From the NCBI GenBank assembly GCA_963839475.1, contig CAWIVH010000020.1, forward strand, positions 310,001-374,000: DNA of 64,000 nt. The letters are read 5' to 3'. The position numbers and the translations under genes were made by a program. Of the stretch, positions 26,088 to 34,877 are shown in pieces. The notes under the pieces were generated by a model. The model made no database searches. It was not told where the DNA came from and saw only the letters and a list, made by a program, of their open reading frames with translations. The DNA comes from CAWIVH01 sp963839475. Its GTDB lineage: Bacteria > Acidobacteriota > UBA6911. How positions within the stretch are numbered: position 1 is the first letter of the stretch; each line of letters begins with the position of its first letter.

Positions 26088-27749
26088 ATGAGAATGATAA
26101 TAGCGGCAGTGATATTGGTTTTACTGACGGCAGGATCCTTTGGACAGACCTTTGTTTCGAAGGAAGCCAGGCTGGAATGGTGGAAGGATGCGCGGTTCGG
26201 CATGTTTATCCACTGGGGTCCGGTGAGTCTCAAGGGAACAGAAATTGGCTGGTCGAGGGGGAGAGAATGGCCCATCGAAGAATATGACAGCCTGTACAAG
26301 CAGTTCAACCCGGTTAAATTCGATGCGCTGGAATGGGTCAAGCTGGCTAAAGAATCTGGAATGAAATACATCGTTTTTACCTCGAAACATCACGACGGAT
26401 TCTGCATGTGGGATACTCAATACACGGATTACAGCATAATGCACACTCCGTTTCACCGGGACGTGATGAAGGAACTGGCCGAGGCATGCAGGAAGGAGGG
26501 GATGGCCCTTGGCTTTTACCATTCGACCTGCGACTGGCACCATCCTGATTTTCCCCTTACCAGCCCTGGAGGGACCGTCAAGAGAGAGTCTTCCAATATA
26601 GACCGGTATACGGAATATCTCAAAAATCAGTCACTCGAGATTATAAGGAAATATGGACCGCTTCTCGTCATGTGGTATGACGTTCCACAGCAATTCGATG
26701 CGGCGCGCGGCCAGGGCGTCATTGATGCCATTCGGAAGCTGCAGCCCGATATCCTGGTAAATAACCGTACCGGGGCAAAGGGAGACTTCGACACTCCCGA
26801 GCAACGGGTGGGCAATTTTCAGACCGACAGGCCGTGGGAAACGTGCATGACCATTGCCCGGCAATGGGCGTGGAAGCCGGACGACGATGTAAAATCGCTC
26901 GAGCAATGCCTCCACAACCTGATCCGCTCGGCTGGCGGAGATGGGAATCTGCTATTCAACGTCGGGCCCAAACCGGATGGGACGATCGAGCCGCTTCAAG
27001 CTCAACGCCTGAGGGAAATGGGGAAATGGCTGGCCAGGTATGGGTACTCGATCTATGGCACCCGGGGAGGACCCTTCAAGCCGGCGGACTGGGGAGTCAG
27101 CACCAGGAAAGAGAACAGGGCATTCCTTCATGTTCTAAAATGGTCTGGAGACTCGCCTAAACTGACCATCCCGGATATCGGTCCGGAAATAAAGCGTGTG
27201 TCTCTCGCAGGAGGCGGCCGGGTGGCATGCAACAAAAGTGGGAATGTATATATTATCGAATTTGATGGAAAACAGCTTCAGCCACTCAACACCATCGTCG
27301 AGATTGAATATGCCGGAAATTTAAACAGCATCGACCCGGTGGACGTAACTCCTCAATCCATTTCTTACATGAAGAGTGTCAGAGGATCTTCCAATCAGAA
27401 AGCGCAATGGATCAATCATCAATGGGTTGATCTGAAAGCCATCAACAACGGGGACTGGTCCGGAAGTTTCTGGCAACCGGCGGATGACGACAGGACTCCT
27501 TGGGTGGAAATCGATCTGGGAAAGCCGCTGACGATTTCAAAAGCAATCCTCTTTGAAAGTGGGCAAAACGTCAAAGCCTATGAACTGCAGGCCCAAAAAG
27601 GAGGCAGCTGGCAAACCTTTCATCGAGGTACAACGATTGGAACCAGGGCCGAGATAAACTTCAAACCGGTCGAAGCACAGGTGGTTCGGCTGTTGATCAA
27701 ATCCTATACGGGCGTGCTGCAGATCTATGAAGTCATGCTGTTGAAATAA
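26088..27749 (+). CDS. GH29 alpha-L-fucosidase with C-terminal F5/8-type domain
   Basis: 553 residues; removes alpha-L-fucose from glycans in the periplasm or outside the cell. Signal peptide MIIAAVILVLLTAGSFGQ. GH29 hallmarks: ARFGMFIHWGPVS (35-47), KHHDGFCMWD (100-109), and LLVMWYDVP with the nucleophile Asp198. NLLFNVGPKPDG marks the end of the barrel. The last ~130 residues (WVDLKAINNGDW to the C-terminus) are a discoidin/F5/8-type carbohydrate-binding domain. Start at 26088 chosen because it begins the signal peptide, with GGGAG eleven bases upstream; ATG 26094 is an alternative. An isolated + strand gene followed by a terminator-like hairpin. Confidence 0.92.
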   Translation: MRMIIAAVILVLLTAGSFGQTFVSKEARLEWWKDARFGMFIHWGPVSLKGTEIGWSRGREWPIEEYDSLYKQFNPVKFDALEWVKLAKESGMKYIVFTSKHHDGFCMWDTQYTDYSIMHTPFHRDVMKELAEACRKEGMALGFYHSTCDWHHPDFPLTSPGGTVKRESSNIDRYTEYLKNQSLEIIRKYGPLLVMWYDVPQQFDAARGQGVIDAIRKLQPDILVNNRTGAKGDFDTPEQRVGNFQTDRPWETCMTIARQWAWKPDDDVKSLEQCLHNLIRSAGGDGNLLFNVGPKPDGTIEPLQAQRLREMGKWLARYGYSIYGTRGGPFKPADWGVSTRKENRAFLHVLKWSGDSPKLTIPDIGPEIKRVSLAGGGRVACNKSGNVYIIEFDGKQLQPLNTIVEIEYAGNLNSIDPVDVTPQSISYMKSVRGSSNQKAQWINHQWVDLKAINNGDWSGSFWQPADDDRTPWVEIDLGKPLTISKAILFESGQNVKAYELQAQKGGSWQTFHRGTTIGTRAEINFKPVEAQVVRLLIKSYTGVLQIYEVMLLK

Positions 27750-27753
27750 CAGC

Positions 27754-27770
27754 AGGTTCCTTCGGAACCT
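27754..27770 (+). terminator. Terminator-like hairpin after the fucosidase gene
   Basis: A perfect 7-base stem AGGTTCC/GGAACCT with loop TTC starts five bases after the fucosidase stop. It is followed by TAAATC instead of a T run, so a factor-independent terminator is plausible but not textbook; it could also protect the 3' end. Confidence 0.5.
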
Positions 27771-27882
27771 TAAATCAATAAAGGGACGTCGCTGCCGATC
27801 CGATCCATGCAGAAATCCCAATGTGGGCTCCGTTGGGAACGGCCGCTGAACCTGAATATGCCCCTCAAGGGACGCCGCAGAT

Positions 27883-28620
27883 TCAGTTTCTCGCGTGCGA
27901 GATATGGAATTTGACCACGCCTCCCAACTTGGACAATTCTTCCCCCAGATCGGTGATGCGGGCGCTTCTGTTGCCTTTGATGGCAATGGCAACGAAGTGC
28001 CACTCCAGTTGCGCTTCTTCGTAGTGCACAGAAAAAGAGCCGTCGGCAACGACGTAGCCACGTTCAAAGGCTTGGCGGCGCATGATCGTTTCGTCGGGCT
28101 TCTGATAACCCGGGGCAAAGCGCAAAATGATGGCTATAGCGGGATGCGAGGGGAGCCGTCCTTCCAGCTTTCCGCCCCACAGCATCAGCGCGGAGGAAAA
28201 GGCGGTGAGGGCTATCGCGGAAATGTAGAAACCCAGTCCCACCAGGACCCCGATTGCCGATGAAGCCCATATCGAAGCCGCCGTGGTAAGGCCGCTGATG
28301 CTGATGCCGTCCTTCATGATCACACCCGCGCCGAGAAATCCGATGCCTGTGATGATGCCCTGGACGATACGGGTGGGATCAATAGCTCCACCTCCCTTGA
28401 AATGCCCTCCAAACCAAAATTCGGGATACCCGGCGAAAAGTACCAGTGCGGCTGAGGCCATGCAGACCATGCCATAGGTCCGCATCCCCGCCGCGCGTCC
28501 GTGATAGGCTCGCTCGTAGCCCACCAAAAGTCCTAATAGAAGGGCTATCATGAGATTGACAATGATCAGTCCGTTGGTGACGATTTCCGGCCAATTCAAG
28601 TGATTCCTTAGGATGTCCAT
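27883..28620 (-). CDS. MgtC/SapB family membrane protein
   Basis: 245 residues: four to five N-terminal membrane helices (residues ~15-150) and a C-terminal cytoplasmic ACT-like domain. The family motif LLGLLVGYERAYHGRAAGMR is at about residues 30-49, and GFLGAGVIMKDG follows. MgtC-family proteins are linked to magnesium homeostasis and, in pathogens, to modulation of ATP synthase; the exact role here cannot be read. GGGAG precedes the ATG. Single gene, convergent with the fucosidase. Confidence 0.92.
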   Translation of the reverse strand: MDILRNHLNWPEIVTNGLIIVNLMIALLLGLLVGYERAYHGRAAGMRTYGMVCMASAALVLFAGYPEFWFGGHFKGGGAIDPTRIVQGIITGIGFLGAGVIMKDGISISGLTTAASIWASSAIGVLVGLGFYISAIALTAFSSALMLWGGKLEGRLPSHPAIAIILRFAPGYQKPDETIMRRQAFERGYVVADGSFSVHYEEAQLEWHFVAIAIKGNRSARITDLGEELSKLGGVVKFHISHARN

Positions 28621-28908
28621 AGGTCGCTCCCGACAGTAATGCTAATCTAGCACAAAGGCTGGCAATCGGGATCGTGCGCTGGAAATTCACGCTGCAAAGC
28701 ACGCAAGGGCGATGGCAAAACTGCCTGAGCCGTTTCGCCGAGGCGATACAATCCTGGAGTGATAGAATCCTTTGCAGCCAGCGGTTGATGTGCGATTTTC
28801 CTTGATGAATTTGCCGGAAGGCCTGCACCTGGATCGCTGTGGGATTCCGCCCCAGAAGGCAGCTGTGGAACGGGAAACCCATTCGCATCCACCAAAGGAG
28901 CTGATTTC

Positions 28909-30618
28909 ATGACTCGTACCCGGTGGTCGCTTTGTTCACTCATCCTGGCAGGCATAGCTCTCCACTCCGCGGCCATGGCACAGACTGCGCCCCCGGGCAA
29001 TATCCCCGCAACTATCCGTGTAGATGCTTCAAGGATCCAAGGGGTGCTGCGTCCAATTTACAGGTTCTTTGGTGCTGACGAACCCAACTATGCGACCATG
29101 AAAGATGGGCGCAGGCTCCTAGCGGAACTTGGCCTCCTCGGACCACAGCAGGTTTATTTCCGCACACATAATCTACTGAACACCGGCGATGGAACTGCTG
29201 CACTGAAGTGGGGAAGCACCAATGCATATACGGAAGACCCCGAAGGGCGTCCCGTTTACAGCTGGAGCGTCCTCGACCGCATTTTCGACTCCTACCTGCG
29301 GAATGGCATTCGTCCCTATGCCCAGATCGGTTTTATGCCTCAGGCGCTTTCGCTGAAACCGGATCCGTACCAACACGAATGGAGGCCCGGGCTGCCTTAT
29401 AGCGAGGTATACACGGGATGGACCTATCCGCCGAAAGACTATTCAAAATGGGCTCGCCTGGTCTCGGAATGGGTAAAACATTGCCTTGCGAAATACGGGT
29501 CCGAGGAACTAAACCGCTGGTACTGGGAAGTCTGGAATGAACCCAATATCGGATACTGGAGCGGCACGCAGGATGAATTCTTCAAACTGCACGACTATGC
29601 CATCGATGCGGTACGCAGCGTGCTCCCGACGGCACGGGTTGGCGGCCCGGATGTTGCCGGTGACGGCGGTCGGTTCATGCAGGATTTCCTGGAACACTGC
29701 CTGCGCGGTTCCAACCATGCTAATGGGAAAACCGGAACCCCGCTCGACTTCATCTCTTTTCATGCCAAAGGCCAGCCCCGCTTTGTCGAAAACCACGTTC
29801 AAATGGGAATCGCTGCCCAGCTGAAGACCATCGATGCTGGCTTCGCCAGGATCGCTTCGTTTCCGGAGCTTAGGAACAAACCTGTCATCATCGGCGAGTC
29901 GGATCCCGAGGGGTGCGCCGCGTGCCAGGGCCCCCAGCTCGCCTACCGCAATGGGACCATGTATTCGAGCTACACCGCCGTCAGTTTCGCACGGAAACTC
30001 GACCTGGCCGAGAAACACGGCATTCGTCTCGAGGGCGCTCTCACGTGGGCTTTTGAATTCGAAGATCAGCCCTATTTTGCCGGGTTCAGGGCACTGGCGA
30101 CCAATGGCATAGACCTGCCGGTCCTGAACGTTTTTCGAATGTTCGGGAAAATGTCAGGGCAAAGAATTCAGGCGAAGAGTTCAGAAGCCATTGGACTGGA
30201 TGCCATTCTGAAAAACGGTGTGCGGGACAAGCCGGACATAGGCGCGTTGGCAAGCTTGGACGGCTCGGTGCTAAGTGTGTTGCTCTGGTATTACCATGAC
30301 GACGATCTGTCCGGGGCAGATGCCGCGATCGAGCTGGAGCTGAACGGGCTGCCTCAAAATTCAGGAAGCGCAGGGCTCGTCCATTACCGGATCGACGAAA
30401 ACCACAGTAATTCCTATGCTGAGTGGAAACGCCTGGGCTCGCCCTTGGCTCCGACACGAGAGCAGTACAATCGCCTTGAACAGGCGGGCCGGCTTGCCCG
30501 GCTGGCAAACAATATCCCGGTTGAAATAATGGAGGGCAAAACCACTCTATCGCTCATTCTGCCGCGTCAGGGCGTATCTCTGTTGCAGTTCGAATTCAAA
30601 TCCAAAAACGGGCCCTAA
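28909..30618 (+). CDS. GH39-family glycosidase (beta-xylosidase/alpha-L-iduronidase type), exported
   Basis: 569 residues. Signal peptide to about residue 25 (SAAMAQ). Retaining clan-A barrel: acid/base Glu211 in WEVWNEPN and nucleophile Glu330 in VIIGESDP, with FISFHAKG (281-288) between. A beta-sandwich follows from residue ~400. Family GH39 contains beta-xylosidases and alpha-L-iduronidases; the sequence alone does not separate these. AAAGGAG eight bases ahead of the ATG is a strong ribosome binding site. Converges with the sugar isomerase-like gene. With heparinase-like and GH20 genes elsewhere in the window, uronate-containing glycans are a fair guess as substrate. Confidence 0.88.
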   Translation: MTRTRWSLCSLILAGIALHSAAMAQTAPPGNIPATIRVDASRIQGVLRPIYRFFGADEPNYATMKDGRRLLAELGLLGPQQVYFRTHNLLNTGDGTAALKWGSTNAYTEDPEGRPVYSWSVLDRIFDSYLRNGIRPYAQIGFMPQALSLKPDPYQHEWRPGLPYSEVYTGWTYPPKDYSKWARLVSEWVKHCLAKYGSEELNRWYWEVWNEPNIGYWSGTQDEFFKLHDYAIDAVRSVLPTARVGGPDVAGDGGRFMQDFLEHCLRGSNHANGKTGTPLDFISFHAKGQPRFVENHVQMGIAAQLKTIDAGFARIASFPELRNKPVIIGESDPEGCAACQGPQLAYRNGTMYSSYTAVSFARKLDLAEKHGIRLEGALTWAFEFEDQPYFAGFRALATNGIDLPVLNVFRMFGKMSGQRIQAKSSEAIGLDAILKNGVRDKPDIGALASLDGSVLSVLLWYYHDDDLSGADAAIELELNGLPQNSGSAGLVHYRIDENHSNSYAEWKRLGSPLAPTREQYNRLEQAGRLARLANNIPVEIMEGKTTLSLILPRQGVSLLQFEFKSKNGP

Positions 30619-30669
30619 CCCGGGTTGCGAACCAGTCAGATCAGCACTTTTACCTTTGACCCCAATATT

Positions 30670-31623
30670 TTATCGTGGTCCGACCCCTAAAGTGGAGGCG
30701 GCCTTCATTTTGGCCAGGCCGACACTGGCCATTTCGGCCACAGGAAGCTTCCAGTACTCAACATTGAATAGCTCGAGTGAAAGCATCAAGCGGCAATCAT
30801 TCGCCGTGAGGTGCTCAAAGATTTCTTTCATCGGCGCGATACCATCGCCTGGCCATATCCTATGGGCATCCGTGATCGTCGCACGATCGGGAACCGCCGG
30901 GTAATCGTTCATGTGAAATACATGAGCGGCTTCCTTGGCAAGAAGGTGCAGCATCGCTGCAGGTGTACCGCCTTTGTATAAGTGATAAACATCCGCCAGC
31001 ACACAGGCATCCGGGTGGCCCGACCGCGCCGCTACGGCCAATGCGTCGGCCAGATGGTTGAGATTCGCAGAACTGCCCCAGATCTCGAGCTGCGGGACTA
31101 CACCCATGTCACGACCAATATCGAGAATGACACGATACCGTTCAGCCATCCGCAGGGTATCAAGTATCAATCCCGGGTCTCTTGCCCCGGCCGGTGGTGC
31201 GGCGATTCGGAACCCGCCGATTTCGGAGACTCGCGTCATGTCGCGTTTTAGCTGCTCCAGGCCTTTGGCCCGCACGGTAGCGTCATCCACGATCCACTGG
31301 GCGAAGCCGATGGCACCGTAAACCTCCAGCCCGAGATCCCGGCAGCGTCGCCGAACGTCCTTGAGAGAGCCGCCGCCTTCGGCATATTTGTCAATATCTG
31401 CCAGCCACGGCTCTATGCCGTTATACCCTGCCTTGGCCGCAACCTCGATCTGCTCGACCAGTCCGAGTTTGTATCCGCGCAGGCTCCCCGTGTTCAGCCC
31501 GAAACGGAACCGGCCCTGAAACGAGTTTATTGGCCGTTCTTGTCCTGCGGCCGGGACGACGCCCGCTGCAAGAACAGTGCCGCCGACCTTCATGAATTGG
31601 CGTCTGTTGAATTCAGTTCCCAT
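30670..31623 (-). CDS. Sugar phosphate isomerase/epimerase-like TIM barrel protein, Tat signal
   Basis: 317 residues. Twin-Arg signal FNRRQFMKVGG then the AP-endonuclease-2/xylose isomerase-like barrel: GYNGIEPWLADID near residue 70, metal-site strands ILDIGRDMG, DACVLADVYHLYKGG (metal-binding Asp/His), VFHMNDYPA and SLELFN. Such secreted barrels are common in Acidobacteriota and Planctomycetes and are annotated as isomerases, though few substrates are known. No strong ribosome binding site. Divergent from the terpenoid-synthase-like gene, convergent with the GH39 gene. Confidence 0.85.
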   Translation of the reverse strand: MGTEFNRRQFMKVGGTVLAAGVVPAAGQERPINSFQGRFRFGLNTGSLRGYKLGLVEQIEVAAKAGYNGIEPWLADIDKYAEGGGSLKDVRRRCRDLGLEVYGAIGFAQWIVDDATVRAKGLEQLKRDMTRVSEIGGFRIAAPPAGARDPGLILDTLRMAERYRVILDIGRDMGVVPQLEIWGSSANLNHLADALAVAARSGHPDACVLADVYHLYKGGTPAAMLHLLAKEAAHVFHMNDYPAVPDRATITDAHRIWPGDGIAPMKEIFEHLTANDCRLMLSLELFNVEYWKLPVAEMASVGLAKMKAASTLGVGPR

Positions 31624-31839
31624 GGACCGATTCTAGTACGTGGGCCTGACAGCGCAAAACCAGTTCTTGTGCTTTCGATTGAAATCTTCTGCAACCGGCA
31701 AAATGGAAGCGTCAACGGAAGGATCTGGAAACGAATCTTCGACCAGGAGAGGATTGCTGCGGATAAAGCATTCGATAATCGTCAAAGAATGCACGAATTT
31801 TGTGTCGAGCCGGTTGTACGTTCAGGCATAGAGGTGCTC

Positions 31840-33144
31840 ATGAGAACCAACAGCGCTCTTCCCTGCCTGACCCAGGCCGCCGATCCGTCAGGCATCGATT
31901 TCCAGTCGCAAATCAGCTGTTTGAAGCGGAGCTTTCTCGATATATGGGAAGGTTGCACCACCGATGTCCCTAGACTCAGCCGGATCTACTCTCCCCATTC
32001 GCAAAGGCAGAACGAACGCACCGCCGATCAGCTGATCGGGTATCTCGAGGAGCAATTCAAAAGCTGCCCTGAGAGTCCCCTTGAGCGGACAGATTGGCGT
32101 CGGAGTATTCTGGAGCACACCCGTCAGGTGATTACCGGGCAATTGGGTTTTCCATCGGATCACTTTCAGATTATTACCTCTGAAAATTATATCGAGGTAA
32201 CACGGGGATTTTTGAGACAGGCTAAGGCTTTCGATCCGTCCATCGAAATTTCTTCGGCGGGCCAGGCTTTGCGTAATGTCTGGATCATGAACTGCATTCA
32301 ATTGTTGGCGGGCGGACGGCCGAACCTTACCCCTTCGATTTTCGCTTACAGCATGCTTTACCCTTATACCGACAACTATCTCGACCGTGCCGAACTTGAT
32401 CGGGCGCGCAAATATGAATTCAACCGAAAGCTGGGACTCCGATTGTCAGGATGCCTAATTCTGGGCGGAGACAAGCTGGAGCGGGATGTTTATCGCCTTA
32501 TTGGGATGATCGAAGCAGATTACTCGAGACATGAATACCCGGAAGTGTTCGAGAGTCTGCTCGCAATTCATCGAGGACAAGGCCGAAGCCTGGCTCAGCA
32601 TGGGTGTGTACTCGATCCAGCCACAATATTGGATATCAGTGCGGAAAAAGGCGGATCTTCGGTATTAGCTGATGGCTACCTGGTTTCCGGCCGCCTCAGT
32701 TACAGGCAGGCGAAGTTTTGCTTCGGTTTCGGTTTCCTCCTTCAGCTATTGGATGATCTTCAGGACCTGTCCGATGATCTTGAGGCAGGGAACCGGACAA
32801 TATTTTCGGGGTCTGTGGGAACGGTTCCGATCGACCTGCCGGTTTCCCGGCTTTATCATTTTATGGATCAGATACTGGAACTGGCCGGCTGTTATACAAG
32901 CCCTGTGGCCGTACCTCTCCGGGACTTGATTCGGAATAACTGCTTTTCACTGATGTTGCAGGCCATTGCAGGCAATTCCAGGTTCTTTACCAAGGGGTAT
33001 GTTCACCAGATGCAGCAATTTTCACCGGTCTGTTTCGAATTCATCCGCGAGAAACGCCGAAAAAGTGGCAAAATCCTCAAGCGAGGAGTCCGTTCCTTGA
33101 GCAAGCGGGGAGTGCCCCTAAACTTGTTCGATTTAATGGAATGA
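31840..33144 (+). CDS. Class I isoprenoid biosynthesis enzyme-like protein
   Basis: 434 residues, all-helical. Two acidic motifs placed as in class I polyprenyl/terpene synthases: DNYLD (178-182, a DxxxD variant of the first motif) and DDLQDLSDDLEAGNRTIFS (from residue 305), the canonical second DDxxD with the Asn/Arg/Thr that coordinate magnesium and diphosphate. Start 31840 has GAGGTG five bases upstream; longer versions would overlap the divergent isomerase gene. No partner genes (cyclase, P450, prenyltransferase) are next to it. Function unknown: terpene synthase, prenyltransferase or an inactive relative. Confidence 0.75.
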   Translation: MRTNSALPCLTQAADPSGIDFQSQISCLKRSFLDIWEGCTTDVPRLSRIYSPHSQRQNERTADQLIGYLEEQFKSCPESPLERTDWRRSILEHTRQVITGQLGFPSDHFQIITSENYIEVTRGFLRQAKAFDPSIEISSAGQALRNVWIMNCIQLLAGGRPNLTPSIFAYSMLYPYTDNYLDRAELDRARKYEFNRKLGLRLSGCLILGGDKLERDVYRLIGMIEADYSRHEYPEVFESLLAIHRGQGRSLAQHGCVLDPATILDISAEKGGSSVLADGYLVSGRLSYRQAKFCFGFGFLLQLLDDLQDLSDDLEAGNRTIFSGSVGTVPIDLPVSRLYHFMDQILELAGCYTSPVAVPLRDLIRNNCFSLMLQAIAGNSRFFTKGYVHQMQQFSPVCFEFIREKRRKSGKILKRGVRSLSKRGVPLNLFDLME

Positions 33145-33191
33145 TAGGTGTACAGGCTCCGGTTTTGCAGGAACACATCCGGGCCCGCCGC

Positions 33192-34487
33192 CTAAACAGC
33201 CGCGCTCGGGGATTGCGCCCGGAGCGACAGCCCGCGGTTGGCCATCGATTCTACCATGTGTTCATGAATCTGTTGATCCAGCAGGTAGAAGGTTTTCCCC
33301 TCTTCGCGCACTTGAGCAGCGAGTCCCTTTGCGACCAGTAACAGGCAGAGTTGCTGTTCACCCGGACTCAGGCCGCCGGCATCGACGCGGGCCATCCCCT
33401 GTTGGCTGGCTCCGAATTTGCGCAAAAAACCTCGCATGAACACCTGGTTATCGCAAGAGTCGAGGGACGCACCAGCGGCGAACCAGCGATCTTCAGGGGC
33501 TCCAAAAAAGTAAGGGCCGGAGGCATAAGCCAGGAGGAAGACGATGATATCGATGAAAGCAGCGAGGGAGAACGCGAACAGGTGACGGCTGGTGGGGGCG
33601 CTGAATAAATCGGCAAAGGCGATCAGCAAGTCCTCCTGGCCGGTTGCGGAGTGATCTACGAAATCGGCGTAGGATGGCACCTTCGGGACTTCGAATTTTT
33701 CTGAATGAGATGATTCTTTTACCTCATTCCATGGGATGGAATCGTAAACCTGGCGAAAGTTTCTCAGCTGGTTTTCGGTTGAGTCGAGCGGCTTCAGGTT
33801 ATTCCTGAACTCTGCAAGCGCTTGCTGCGATTCCTGGATTCGGACTACCGACTGTTTCGCCAGCTTGGCATATCGATCAAATGCGGTGTAACGCAGGCCG
33901 GTTCCGGCTCCTTCTTTGTAGCTGGAATCATAGGACTGAGCCTCTCTTGCCACGGCTTCGCGCACCTTCGCAAGGTAGGGATCAGCATCCTGGGCTCTTG
34001 AAATATAGCCGTGCGATTTCTCAGCGGCTGTCATTTCTTCGAGAGCCAGAACGTGTTTTTGGCCTTCGCTGGAAGCCGCAGCCAGCAATTCCTGCGCCTT
34101 GCCCGTGGCACTGTTCAACGCATCGTATAGCCTTCGTTCAATCGTTGCCGGTCGTTCTCGAGCTGAAAACCAGGTGTACAGGCTGCCATACGAAAAAGCG
34201 ATGGAAACTATGGCGGTCGCCGCATAAACCGCGACCAGCAGCGCGCGTTTCGTTTTGGTAAAGCCGATTAGCCAGGCAACCAGGACCAGGGCTGATTGGA
34301 TTCCCAGGGAGGCCAGCAACGCAAACCAGGGCGAAAGATAAAGCGCCATTCCCTGCTGAGTGGTATACCAGGAAACCACTGCGAGCAGACAACTCGATAC
34401 AAACAGGGCCTTTACCATTGGTCTGCTGACTGCGGTTACCCTCGAGGACGAGTCAGAAGGCATTGCGGGCATACGACCTCCATGCAA
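33192..34487 (-). CDS. Membrane protein of unknown function with cytoplasmic tail
   Basis: Up to 431 residues. Three membrane helices near the N-terminus (about 25-45, 52-75, 80-105), a long hydrophilic helical section (about 110-290) with many Glu, Lys and Gln, a fourth helix (LFAFSLAAFIDIIVFLLAYA, ~302-321), then a ~100-residue soluble tail with a compact helix-rich look (SPGEQQLCLLLVAKGLAAQV) that could be a winged-helix-like fold. No family recognised. The layout, soluble coiled section bracketed by membrane helices, resembles sensory or scaffold proteins. Convergent with the terpenoid-synthase-like gene. Start could be ATG 34487 or one of the next in-frame ATGs. Confidence 0.7.
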   Translation of the reverse strand: MHGGRMPAMPSDSSSRVTAVSRPMVKALFVSSCLLAVVSWYTTQQGMALYLSPWFALLASLGIQSALVLVAWLIGFTKTKRALLVAVYAATAIVSIAFSYGSLYTWFSARERPATIERRLYDALNSATGKAQELLAAASSEGQKHVLALEEMTAAEKSHGYISRAQDADPYLAKVREAVAREAQSYDSSYKEGAGTGLRYTAFDRYAKLAKQSVVRIQESQQALAEFRNNLKPLDSTENQLRNFRQVYDSIPWNEVKESSHSEKFEVPKVPSYADFVDHSATGQEDLLIAFADLFSAPTSRHLFAFSLAAFIDIIVFLLAYASGPYFFGAPEDRWFAAGASLDSCDNQVFMRGFLRKFGASQQGMARVDAGGLSPGEQQLCLLLVAKGLAAQVREEGKTFYLLDQQIHEHMVESMANRGLSLRAQSPSAAV

Positions 34488-34877
34488 TATTCGGTTAAAC
34501 GAAAGGCGCGCTCAAATAGTTCAAGAAACATATATGGCTGCAGACGGGGATTATTCAGAGGAGCTCCAAGTTGGGCGCGCTTTGGAGCGACTTCCGAAAA
34601 AAGATTGATATCAGATGTCTTGAGTTCGTCCCTGGGCTTCCAGGGCAACATGGAACTGGGGCACGACTGGTATGGTTCAGCCGATGCAGAGAATAAATAC
34701 TGGTTCAGATTTGCCGGTTTTGGAGATCCTGGCATTTAGCTGTTGATGGTTGTGAAAAGAAGAGGGACCATGGCGCTCGACGCCCGGTCAGACAAACACC
34801 TGCATCCCCGACAGTTGATTCAAACGCTGCAATGGAGTAAAAGGCATGCCTTGTGCCATCTCTAAGGAGAGTCGCGG
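34488..34877. other. 390-base stretch without a supportable gene
   Basis: Short open frames here have no recognisable domains. The last bases hold TAAGGAG, the ribosome binding site of the next gene. A stretch around 34620-34739 encodes in one + frame a plausible-looking peptide (NKYWFRFAGFGDPGI at its end) but has no start of its own; it might be a gene fragment. Confidence 0.4.
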
